Shown here: positions 7,846 through 15,324 of the stretch, in pieces | How positions within the stretch are numbered: position 1 is the first letter of the stretch | How the letters are laid out: every line of letters begins with the position of its first letter | From: Methanothrix harundinacea | Lineage (GTDB): Archaea > Halobacteriota > Methanosarcinia > Methanotrichales > Methanotrichaceae | Assembly (NCBI GenBank): GCA_002502785.1 | Contig: DAQG01000013.1 | Location: 1 to 15,462 of the forward strand | Direction of reading: 5' to 3' | Length of the DNA: 15,462 nucleotides | Made by a program: the position numbers and the translations under genes | The notes under the pieces: generated by a model | Seen by the model: only the letters and a program-made list of their open reading frames with translations | Told to the model about the DNA's origin: nothing | The model's database searches: none

Positions 7846-9834
7846 TTGGCTGAAGGAAAAACTGGAACGACCAAGGTTCTGATGGAAGAGACCAGGATTT
7901 TTGAGCCGCCAAAGGCGCTTGCTGAGAACTGCAACGCCTGGTAGTGGGCTAAGAAGAAGGGGTTCAAGACCGAAAAGGAGATGCGCGCCTGGTGCGGCGA
8001 AAACTACATCGAGTTCTGGGATGAGATGGCCAAGACCTTCGCCGACTGGTACGAGCCCTACACCCAGACACTCGACGACTCCGGGATGCCCTACTTCAAG
8101 TGGTTCACCGGCGGCAAGATCAACATGTTCTACAACGCCGTCGAGAGGCACATCAAGGCTGGCAAGGGCGCGAAGGTCGCATACCACTTCATCCCCGAGG
8201 CGACCGACCAGGCCGAGAAGGCCTATACCTACCAGGAGATTTACGAGACCGTCAACAAGCTGGCGAACGGTCTGAAGAGCCTCGGCGTCGTCAAGGGCGA
8301 CAGGATATCTATCTACATGCCCATGCTCCCCGAGACCGTCATGGCGATGCTGGCCTGCGCCAAGATCGGCGCCATCCACAGCCTGGTATTCTCAGGGTTC
8401 AGCGCCAAGGGGTTCGGCGACAGGGTCCAGGACTGTGAGGCAAAAGTTGTCTTCACCTCCGACGGCTTCTACAGGCGCGGAAAGCCCCTGCCACTGAAGC
8501 CCCAGGCCGACGAAGCCATCCAGGACGCGCCGAGCGTCAAGAACGTGATCGTTCTCAAGAGGACGGGCATCGAAACCCCCTGGAAAGAGGGCCGAGACAT
8601 TTGGTTCCACGAGCTGGTCGCAAGCCAGTCCGCAGACTGCAAGACCGAGGTCCTGGATGCCGAAGACAGGCTCTTCATCCTCTACACCTCCGGTACCACC
8701 GGCAAGCCCAAGGGTATCGAGCACGCCCACGGCGGATACTGCGTATCACCAGCGCAGACACTCAAATGGGTATTCGACCTGAAGGAGAACGACACCTGGT
8801 GGTGTACCGCCGACGTCGGATGGATCACTGGCCACTCTTACGTCGCCTACGGGCCTCTCTGCCTTGGCGCAACCAGCATCATGTACGAGGGATCTCCAGA
8901 CTATCCAGACTTCGGCCGCTGGTACAAGATCATCCAGGAACACAAGGTCACCGTCTTCTACACAGCTCCGACAGCCGTCAGGATGCTGATGAAGCAGGGC
9001 TCGGAATGGCCCCAGAAGTACGACCTATCCAGCGTGAGGTTGCTCGGATCCGTCGGCGAACCTCTGAACCCCGAGGCCTACGTCTGGTACCGCAAGTACT
9101 TCGGAAACGACGTGTCACCCATCATGGACACCTGGTGGCAGACCGAAACAGGATGTTTCATCATATCTCCGCTGCCGATGACCCCCTGTAAGCCCGGCTC
9201 CGTAGCATATCCCTTGCCCGGCTTCAACACAACCCTCTACGACGAGGACGGAAACGAGGTGCCCCTGGGGTCCGGCGGAAACATCGTCAACCCCACCCCC
9301 TGGCCATCGATGCTCAGAGCATTCTACAAAGACGAGGTCAGATACAAGAAAGAGTACTGGGACATGTACTGGAACACTAAGCCCGGCACTTACCTTGCTG
9401 GCGACAAGGCGACCAGAGATAAGGACGGATACTGGTTCGTCCAGGGCCGTATCGACGACGTCTTGAGCGTTGCAGGTCACAGGATCGCCAACGCCGAGGT
9501 CGAGTCCGCCCTGGTAGCCCACAAGGATGTCGCTGAGGCAGCAGTCATCGGCAAGCCCGATGAGGTCAAGGGAGAAGCCATCGTGGCCTTCGTCATCCTG
9601 AACAAGGGTGTCGAGGCGACCGACGACCTGATGAAGGCCCTGAAGACCCACGTCAGGACCACGCTCGGCCCGCTGGCAATACCCGCGGCAGTCATCCCTG
9701 TTCAGGACGTGCCCAAGACCAGGTCCGGCAAGATCATGCGCCGTGTCATCAAGGCCAAGGCTCTTGGCAACCCGACCGGCGACACCTCTGCTCTTGCAAA
9801 CCCCGAGTCGGTGGACGGCATACCGCTGATCTGA
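7846..9834 (+). pseudogene. acs: Acetyl-CoA synthetase, copy 2, with in-frame amber codon at codon 33
   Basis: From the TTG at 7846, preceded by GGAGG, the frame aligns codon for codon with copy 3 over 662 codons. At codon 33 (7942-7944), however, the CAG glutamine codon of copies 1 and 3 is TAG. Everything downstream is intact: YTSGTTGKPKG (280-290), DTWWQTETG (428-436), the GRIDD hinge and PKTRSGKIMRR with Lys629. Protein identity to copy 3 is very high by eye, and many nucleotide differences are at third positions, so selection has kept the protein until recently. Outcomes include a dead or low-expression gene, translation restarting at the ATG at 7981 (617 residues, lacking the first 45 and without a good ribosome binding site), stop-codon readthrough, or a base-calling error. 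Pyrrolysine is unlikely, since a glutamine codon is one C-to-T change away and Methanothrix is not known to use it. I list it as a pseudogene because of the stop; activity is undecided. Confidence 0.8.
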
Positions 9835-9856
9835 AGGCGAGCTGCCACTTTCTACC

Positions 9857-9873
9857 TTTTTTAGCTTTTTTTT
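9857..9873 (+). terminator. Poly-T terminator of acs2
   Basis: T6 (9857-9862) and T8 (9866-9873) lie 22-40 nt after the acs2 stop, a typical archaeal oligo-T terminator. No strong hairpin is seen. Confidence 0.6.
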
Positions 9874-10283
9874 ATACGACGCCCAAATCTTCAGAAGATC
9901 CGGTGTGCCATCTGCCAGGATTTGGATCGTCCAACGTCGGGACCCTGGGTCGCCACGTCGTGAAGATGGAGTTCATCCGCGTATTTTTCGATTTTTATGC
10001 ATCGATTACGTCGATCGTTTATCCGTTCAGTCGTTTCGTGGATCTGTTGGACAGAATCCAAGCTGCATGGCAGAAGATCCCTATTCCGAATATACCTCAA
10101 TTCCAGGCTTGAGACGTGTGGCAGCGACCAGATTTACCTGAACCGTCCAAGACTGGAAATTCCGGCAGGATTTAATTGAGAGTATACAGATTCTGATCTT
10201 CAATCAGCCAGATCACATCCTCATCTTTTGCCCACAAAATCGCCCGAAAACCGATTCCACTTTTTGAATTAGAAATCAAGAGT
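9874..10283. other. Intergenic region between acs2 and acs3, no supported gene
   Basis: Short overlapping open frames of 60-78 codons occur on both strands between about 9890 and 10180. None has a ribosome binding site, a recognisable domain or a consistent coding character. The sequence is more GC-rich in 9890-10140 than in 10180-10283, where it becomes AT-rich approaching the acs3 promoter. It could contain remnants of former sequence, but nothing can be named. Confidence 0.5.
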
Positions 10284-10569
10284 ATCTTTAACAATTGAAC
10301 ATCATATATCGTGATAATTCCTTATAAAAACACATTTTTCGACACATTTATAAACGAGAAGAGGGAGACCACGTCAATGTTTCCAAGAATGCCCCAGATA
10401 AAAGGGAGTTCGCTTGCGGTCGGTCGTGAAAATAGAGACGCCAACTGGTGCTACATGGCGGCTGGGAGACGTGCTTCATTCAATGCATATCCGTCTCCAG
10501 ATCGATCCTGTCGTTAGGAAGGGTCTTTGCGGAAACGCTTCAAGCTAAAGGTTAAAAGGAGGTAGAAAA
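10284..10569 (+). promoter_or_regulatory. acs3 promoter and long leader, homologous to that of acs2
   Basis: TATA-like TTATAAAA (10322-10329) and TTTATAAA (10347-10354) match the two elements upstream of acs2. TGTTTCC (10378-10384) sits 31 nt after the start of the second element (32 nt in acs2), at the predicted transcription start. The leader of about 190 nt contains a hairpin equivalent to that of acs2, with arms 10489-10495 and 10500-10506, one mismatch and one G-U pair. GGAGG (10558-10562) lies 7 nt before the GTG start. A 46-codon open frame begins at the ATG at 10377 and ends at 10517, but its frame is not kept in the acs2 leader. Confidence 0.5.
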
Positions 10570-12558
10570 GTGGCTGAAGGAAAAACCGGAACAACCAAGG
10601 TTCTGATGGAAGAAACCAGGATTTTTGAGCCGCCAAAGGACCTCGCCGAGAACTGCAACGCTTGGCAGTGGGCTAAGGCGAAAGGATTCAAGACCGAAAA
10701 AGAGATGAGGGCCTGGTGCGGCGAGCACTACATCGAGTTCTGGGACGAGATGGCCAAGACCTATGCCGACTGGTATGAGCCATACACAGCGGTCATGGAC
10801 GACTCAGACAAGCCCTATTTCAAGTGGTTCACCGGTGGCAAGATCAACATGTTCTACAACGCCATCGAGAGGCACATCAAGGCAGGAAAGGGCTCCAAGG
10901 TCGCATACCACTTCATCCCTGAGGCGACCGACCAAGCCGAGAAGGCCTACACCTACCAGGAGATGTACGAGACCGTCAACAAGCTGGCGAACGGTCTGAA
11001 GAGCCTGGGCGTCGTCAAGGGCGACAGAATTTCCATCTACATGCCCATGTTGCCCGAGACCGTCATGGCTATGCTGGCCTGCGCCAAGATCGGCGCCATC
11101 CACAGCCTGGTATTCTCCGGGTTCAGCGCCAAGGGGTTCGGCGACAGGGTCAACGACTGTGAGGCAAAGGTTGTCTTCACATCCGACGGCTTCTACAGAC
11201 GCGGAAAGCCCATGCCCCTTAAGCCTCAGTGCGACGATGCACTGTCGACCAACAACACCGCAAAGAACGTGATCGTCCTCAAGAGGACCGGCCTTGAGGT
11301 TCCATGGACCGAGGGCAGAGACGTCTGGTTCCACGAGCTTGTCGAGAGCCAGTCCGCCGACTGCGAGACCGAAGTTCTGGACGCCGAGGACAGGCTCTTC
11401 ATCCTCTACACCTCCGGAACCACAGGCAAGCCAAAGGGTATCGAGCACGTCCACGGTGGATACTGCGTCGGCCCCGCTTACACCTGCAACTGGGTCTTCG
11501 ACCTGAACGAGAACGACATCTACTGGTGCACAGCCGACGTAGGCTGGATCACCGGCCACTCTTACGTCGCCTATGGACCACTCTGCCTTGGCGTCACCAG
11601 CGTCATGTACGAGGGTTCCCCCGACTATCCAGACTTCGGCCGCTGGTACAAGATCATCCAGGACTACAAGGTCACCGTCTTCTACACAGCACCGACCGCT
11701 GTCAGGATGCTTATGAAGCAGGGCACCGAGTGGCCCGAGAAGTACGACAGGTCCAGCGTCAGGCTGCTCGGATCCGTCGGCGAGCCCCTCAACCCTGAGG
11801 CCTACATCTGGTTCCGCAAGTACTTTGGAAACGAAGTCTCCCCCATCATGGACACCTGGTGGCAGACCGAGTCCGGATGTCACGTGATTTCCCCGCTGCC
11901 CATGACCCCCTGCAAGCCCGGCTCCGTCGCATACCCCTTGCCCGGCTTCAACACCACCGTCTTCGACGAGGACGGAAACGAGGTACCTCTCGGCGCTGGC
12001 GGAAACATCGTGAACCCGACACCCTGGCCATCGATGCTCAGAGCCTTCTACAAGGACGAAGTCCGATACAAGAAGGAGTACTGGGACATGTACTGGAACA
12101 CCAAGCCCGGCACCTACCTCGCTGGCGACAAGGCCACCAGGGACAAGGACGGATACTGGTTCATCCAGGGCCGTATCGACGACGTTCTGAGCGTTGCAGG
12201 TCACAGGATCGCCAACGCCGAGGTTGAGTCCGCGCTGGTAGCCCACAAGGATGTTGCTGAGGCAGCAGTCATCGGCAAGCCCGACGAGATCAAGGGAGAG
12301 GCCATAGTCGCCTTCGTCATCCTGAACGAGGGCGTCGAGGCGACCGACGACCTGATGAAGGCCCTGAGGACCCACGTCAGGACTTCTCTTGGCCCGCTGG
12401 CAATACCCGCGGCAGTCATCCCCGTCCAGGACGTGCCCAAGACCAGGTCCGGCAAGATCATGCGCCGTGTCATCAAGGCCAAGGCCCTTGGCAACCCCAC
12501 CGGTGACACCTCTGCTCTTGCAAACCCCGAGTCAGTGGACTACATCCCTCTGATCTGA
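10570..12558 (+). CDS. acs: Acetyl-CoA synthetase (AMP-forming), copy 3
   Basis: This is the intact close paralog of copy 2: 662 residues, a normal length for the family. It activates acetate to acetyl-CoA through an acetyl-adenylate for the CO dehydrogenase/acetyl-CoA decarbonylase route to methane. Visible motifs are YTSGTTGKPKG (280-290), GSVGEP (401-406), DTWWQTESG (428-436), AGDKATRDKDGY (518-529), the GRIDDVLSVAGHRI hinge block (534-547) and PKTRSGKIMRR, with the catalytic lysine at 629 that protein acetylation controls in bacterial homologs. The C-terminal ALGNPTGDTSALANPE tail is shared by all three copies. The GTG start is fixed by GGAGG 7 nt upstream and by alignment with copies 1 and 2. 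Its own long leader and downstream hairpin terminator imply a single-gene transcript. Strong preference for C- and G-ending codons such as AAG, ATC and GAC fits high expression. Confidence 0.98.
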   Translation: MAEGKTGTTKVLMEETRIFEPPKDLAENCNAWQWAKAKGFKTEKEMRAWCGEHYIEFWDEMAKTYADWYEPYTAVMDDSDKPYFKWFTGGKINMFYNAIERHIKAGKGSKVAYHFIPEATDQAEKAYTYQEMYETVNKLANGLKSLGVVKGDRISIYMPMLPETVMAMLACAKIGAIHSLVFSGFSAKGFGDRVNDCEAKVVFTSDGFYRRGKPMPLKPQCDDALSTNNTAKNVIVLKRTGLEVPWTEGRDVWFHELVESQSADCETEVLDAEDRLFILYTSGTTGKPKGIEHVHGGYCVGPAYTCNWVFDLNENDIYWCTADVGWITGHSYVAYGPLCLGVTSVMYEGSPDYPDFGRWYKIIQDYKVTVFYTAPTAVRMLMKQGTEWPEKYDRSSVRLLGSVGEPLNPEAYIWFRKYFGNEVSPIMDTWWQTESGCHVISPLPMTPCKPGSVAYPLPGFNTTVFDEDGNEVPLGAGGNIVNPTPWPSMLRAFYKDEVRYKKEYWDMYWNTKPGTYLAGDKATRDKDGYWFIQGRIDDVLSVAGHRIANAEVESALVAHKDVAEAAVIGKPDEIKGEAIVAFVILNEGVEATDDLMKALRTHVRTSLGPLAIPAAVIPVQDVPKTRSGKIMRRVIKAKALGNPTGDTSALANPESVDYIPLI

Positions 12559-12588
12559 GGGAGAAACTTCGAATAAGTCGTATTCAGA

Positions 12589-12622
12589 GTGGGGTTTGCC
12601 CCACCCTGTCCCTTTATTTTTT
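12589..12622 (+). terminator. Hairpin plus poly-T terminator of acs3
   Basis: GTGGGG (12589-12594) and CCCCAC (12599-12604) form a perfect 6-bp GC-rich stem with loop TTTG. It is followed by CCTGTCCC, TTT, A and T6 (12617-12622). It lies 30 nt after the acs3 stop. Confidence 0.7.
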
Positions 12623-12844
12623 AGATAGAGTTTTCTGTTCGGTTTAGATGGTGAACTGCTCTTCAAGAAAAATAGATAATACGCCAGGAAAAATCGTCGA
12701 TATAAAGAAAGGCCTCAGGCGGGCCAGACCGACGACAGATCTCGGGACGCAAACCCCTGGCTTATCCAGGTTCTATCGAGAATTTACAGCCCATTGCAAA
12801 AATCTGAGCTTATCATCTTCTGGCTCTTTGAGCTTAAACGGTAA

Positions 12845-13219
12845 TTAGTGGCTACATCCACAACCGCCGTGATCGTGTTCGTCGCCGTGATCGTGGTCGC
12901 ATCCGCAAGCGTCACCTTCTTCCGGGCCCTGGATCACAAAACCCCTTCCCAGCTCTTCGGTGTCCACATAATCTATTATCGTCGGGCTGTCTCCCAGGAT
13001 CTCGACGTCTTCGGGCGACATGTGGACTTTGATGCCGTTGCTCTCGAAGACCACGTCGTCTTCGGCAGGATCGCCCCAGGCGAGGACGTAGTTTGCGCCG
13101 GTGGCGTCGGTGGCGGCCAGAATCATCCTGACCACCTTTCCCTCGATCATGTTCCCCTTCATAACCTCCGCGGCCACATCTGTTATCTCGATCATCGTCA
13201 TCACCAACCATACTCGCAT
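12845..13219 (-). CDS. IscA/HesB-like protein lacking the first scaffold cysteine, with His/Cys-rich tail
   Basis: The 124-residue product resembles A-type Fe-S carrier proteins in layout: IEITDVAAE (10-18) at the start, FESNGIKVHMSPEDVEIL (58-75), IIDYVDTEELGRGFVIQGPE (81-100), then a C-terminal CGC. In canonical IscA the motif near residue 41 contains the first of three cluster-binding cysteines; here it reads TGANYVLAW and has none. The two cysteines of the usual C-terminal pair are at 105 and 107, and a second CGC is at 120-122. Between and around them lie histidines 109, 111, 115, 117 and 124 with many Asp and Glu, a likely metal-binding tail. I infer metal or Fe-S binding, possibly as a divergent carrier; function is untested. 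The ATG at 13219 is favoured by a TATA-like element about 26 nt upstream (leaderless) and by GAGG 9 nt before it. ATGs at 13201 and 13195 remain possible. Confidence 0.7.
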   Translation of the reverse strand: MRVWLVMTMIEITDVAAEVMKGNMIEGKVVRMILAATDATGANYVLAWGDPAEDDVVFESNGIKVHMSPEDVEILGDSPTIIDYVDTEELGRGFVIQGPEEGDACGCDHDHGDEHDHGGCGCSH

Positions 13220-13331
13220 TTATCTAGTCCTCGTTCAACTAATATTTAACTTTGGGACCACAGGTATTTTATCGAAAATCGAGTCGTGCTGAGAAGGGTG
13301 GCATAGCTCAAGGGCAAAAGGCGGAGTTCTC
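13220..13331. promoter_or_regulatory. Divergent promoter region between the IscA-like gene and fen
   Basis: On the minus strand, TTAAATATT (about 13241-13249) is a TATA-like element placed to start transcription at about 13220, next to the ATG of the IscA-like gene. On the plus strand, TATTTTAT (13265-13272) would start fen transcription near 13295, leaving a leader of roughly 37 nt with GGAG (13323-13326) 5 nt before the fen ATG. Both assignments rest on motif and spacing. Confidence 0.35.
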
Positions 13332-14342
13332 ATGGGAGTCGACTTGGGTGATCTCCTGGAAAGGGAGAATATTGAGATTAAGGAGCTTTCGGGGCGCTGG
13401 ATAGCGGTGGACGCCTTCAACACCCTCTACCAGTTTCTGAGCATCATCAGGCAGCAGGACGGAACCCCTCTTAAGGACGGATCTGGCAGGACCACCTCCC
13501 ACCTTTCGGGGATCCTCTACAGGATGACGAACCTAATGGAGGCCGGGGCAAAGGTGGTCTTCGTCTTCGACGGGGAGCCGCCTCGTTTCAAGAGAGAGAC
13601 CCTGAACCAGAGGGCTGAGACGAGATCCAAGGCTGAAGAGATGTGGGAACGGGCAAAGGAGGAGGGGCTTGATGGGTTCAAGTACGCCCAGGCCGCATCC
13701 CGCCTAGGCGACGAGATGGTAGCCGACTCGAAACGACTTTTGGAAGCGATGGGGATCCCGGTCGTCGAGGCACCCTCAGAGGGGGAGGCACAGGCAGCCA
13801 GCATGGCGATCAAAGGCGACGTCGATCTCGTAGGAAGCCAGGACTACGACGCCCTCCTCTTCGGCGCGCCCGAAGTGGTGAGGAACATGGCCATCACAGG
13901 CAAAAGGAAGCTTCCCGGAAAGAACGTATACGTCGACGTCCAGCCGGAGGTCATAAACCTGGAAAAGGAGCTTTTGCGCCTCGGGATCGAGAGAAGGCAG
14001 CTGGTGGAGATCGGGATAATGTGCGGCACCGACTATAACGAAGGGCTGAAACGGGTCGGCCCCAAGACCGCCCTGAAGCTGATAAAAAAGTACGGCGACC
14101 TGGAGAGCGTCTTGGAGGCCAGGGGCGAGACGATCGAAAACGCGGCAGAGATCAGGGAGCTATTCCTAAAACCCCAGGTCACGAACGATTACGCTATCGA
14201 GATGAAAAAGCCGAGTGCAGAGAAGATCCTCGGATTTTTGTGTGATGAGAGGGATTTCTCCCCGGTGAGGGTAGAAAAGGCGGTCAAGAGGCTTGAGGAG
14301 GCGATGAAGGTTGGACAGAGCACCCTCGACAAGTGGTTCTAG
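13332..14342 (+). CDS. fen: Flap endonuclease 1 (FEN1)
   Basis: The 336-residue structure-specific nuclease removes 5' flaps during Okazaki-fragment maturation and base-excision repair. The conserved N-terminus MGV fixes the start, since Gly2 follows the removed methionine and contacts the active site. Metal-binding residues are all present: D27 (AVDAFN), D80 (VFDGEPP), E150 and E152 (PSEGEAQAA), D171 and D173 (SQDYDALLF) and D234 (CGTDYNEG). The helix-hairpin-helix region follows (RVGPKTALKLIKKYG, about 241-255). The last eight residues, QSTLDKWF (329-336), are a PIP box that docks the protein on the PCNA sliding clamp. GGAG lies 5 nt before the ATG. The 3' end overlaps dph2 by 32 nt, so the two genes are probably co-transcribed. 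Confidence 0.98.
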   Translation: MGVDLGDLLERENIEIKELSGRWIAVDAFNTLYQFLSIIRQQDGTPLKDGSGRTTSHLSGILYRMTNLMEAGAKVVFVFDGEPPRFKRETLNQRAETRSKAEEMWERAKEEGLDGFKYAQAASRLGDEMVADSKRLLEAMGIPVVEAPSEGEAQAASMAIKGDVDLVGSQDYDALLFGAPEVVRNMAITGKRKLPGKNVYVDVQPEVINLEKELLRLGIERRQLVEIGIMCGTDYNEGLKRVGPKTALKLIKKYGDLESVLEARGETIENAAEIRELFLKPQVTNDYAIEMKKPSAEKILGFLCDERDFSPVRVEKAVKRLEEAMKVGQSTLDKWF

Positions 14343-15324
14343 CTTCGAACTATTCGAGATCGGCCTGGACCGCGCCTTGGAGCTGATCAAAAAATCGGAC
14401 GCAAGAACGGTCGGGATCCAGGTTCCCGAGGGACTGAAGAGGATCGTCTCGGCTGTCGCGAAAGAGATCGAGGAGAAGACCAACGCTGAGGTGATAGTTT
14501 CCGGTGACCCCTGTTACGGGGCCTGCGACGTTGATCTCGACCTATGCAGGGTGGCGGAGCTGGTGATACATATAGGCCACTCGGAGATGCTGGAGGGAGA
14601 CCCACAACTCGACAAGATCGTATACATAGAGGCCAGGATGAGGGCCAGCGTCGATGAAGCCGTCGAGAAGGCAACCGACCTTCTTTCCGCTCGCCGGGTG
14701 GGCGTCGTCACCACGGTGCAGCACGTTCACAAGCTGGACGATATTGTGGAGGTCCTGAAGAATGGGGGGATCGAGGCCGTGATCCGAACGGGAGGAAAGA
14801 GGACCACGTATCCGGGACAGATCCTGGGATGCAACTACGAGGCCGCCCGAAATATGGACGTCGAGGAGTACCTATTCGTGGGAACAGGGCAGTTCCATCC
14901 GCTCGGCGTCGCTCTCGCCACGAGAAAAAAGGTGGTTGCCGCCGATCCGGTGACCGGCAACGTCTCGATCATGGACACTGCGCCGATGTTAAAGCGACGA
15001 TACGGAGCCATAGCTAGAGCTATGGACGCCGAAAGGATCGCCGTTCTCGCCTCCAAGAAGCCGGGACAAAAGAGGATGGACCTCGCAAGAAAGATGGCAG
15101 CTCTCGGAGAAGAGCACGGAAAAAAGATGCTTCTGATCTATCTGGACAGGGTCGAGCCCGAGGTTCTGATCAACCTTGGGGTGGATGCCGCCGTCTGCAC
15201 CGCTTGCCCCAGGATCGCCCTCGACGATCAGGCCAAATATTCTGTCCCGATCCTGACCCCGCCGGAATTCGAGATTCTTCTAGGATTGCGGAAAGAGGAC
15301 TACCTCCTTGATGAGATCGAGTAA
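14311..15324 (+). CDS. dph2: Diphthamide biosynthesis protein Dph2 (noncanonical radical SAM)
   Basis: Archaeal Dph2 works as a homodimer. It uses a [4Fe-4S] cluster and S-adenosylmethionine to transfer an aminocarboxypropyl group to a histidine of elongation factor 2, the first step of diphthamide synthesis. The 337-residue product has the three cysteines expected to hold the cluster: C72 in DPCYGACDVD, C174 in ILGCNYEAA and C299 in CTACPRIALDD. C68, C79 and C296 are additional nearby cysteines. Their spacing agrees with the archaeal family as I recall it. The start is TTG at 14311, inside the end of fen, with GGAGG (14297-14301) 9 nt upstream in the fen coding sequence. No in-frame ATG or GTG occurs before the conserved LELIKKSDARTVGIQVPEG region, so this start is required unless the TTG at codon 23 is used. 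The overlap suggests translational coupling to fen. Confidence 0.95.
   Translation: MDRAPSTSGSSFELFEIGLDRALELIKKSDARTVGIQVPEGLKRIVSAVAKEIEEKTNAEVIVSGDPCYGACDVDLDLCRVAELVIHIGHSEMLEGDPQLDKIVYIEARMRASVDEAVEKATDLLSARRVGVVTTVQHVHKLDDIVEVLKNGGIEAVIRTGGKRTTYPGQILGCNYEAARNMDVEEYLFVGTGQFHPLGVALATRKKVVAADPVTGNVSIMDTAPMLKRRYGAIARAMDAERIAVLASKKPGQKRMDLARKMAALGEEHGKKMLLIYLDRVEPEVLINLGVDAAVCTACPRIALDDQAKYSVPILTPPEFEILLGLRKEDYLLDEIE

Noticed and set aside
7942..7944. TAG in acs2 read as pyrrolysine
   Set aside because: Sister genes have CAG here, one transition away. The site is near the N-terminus and not in a methylamine methyltransferase, no pyl genes are in the window, and Methanothrix is not known to use pyrrolysine.
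9891..10141. Overlapping short open frames of 69-78 codons on both strands between acs2 and acs3
   Set aside because: Several frames overlap, none with ribosome binding sites or recognisable motifs. A coding call cannot be supported.
10804..12375. A 523-codon open frame on the minus strand opposite acs3
   Set aside because: It is fully antisense to a clear acs gene. It arises from strong third-position C/G bias, has no recognisable domain and has composition typical of a shadow frame. Similar shorter shadows occur opposite acs1 and acs2.
5009..12558. The acs tandem array as a composite mobile element
   Set aside because: No transposase, terminal inverted repeats or target-site duplications are visible. 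Unequal crossover or local duplication explains the homologous gene-plus-promoter units.
12648..12848. A 66-codon plus-strand open frame between acs3 and the IscA-like gene
   Set aside because: It has no ribosome binding site or recognised domain, its content is Ser/Lys/Arg-rich and low in complexity, and it lies in the convergent intergenic region after a terminator.
13299..13326. tRNA-like string GGCATAGCTCAAGGGCAAAAGGC upstream of fen, shown here only by its D-arm resemblance
   Set aside because: No anticodon arm, T-arm (GGTTCAAATCC-like) or acceptor pairing follows, and the sequence runs straight into the fen ribosome binding site.
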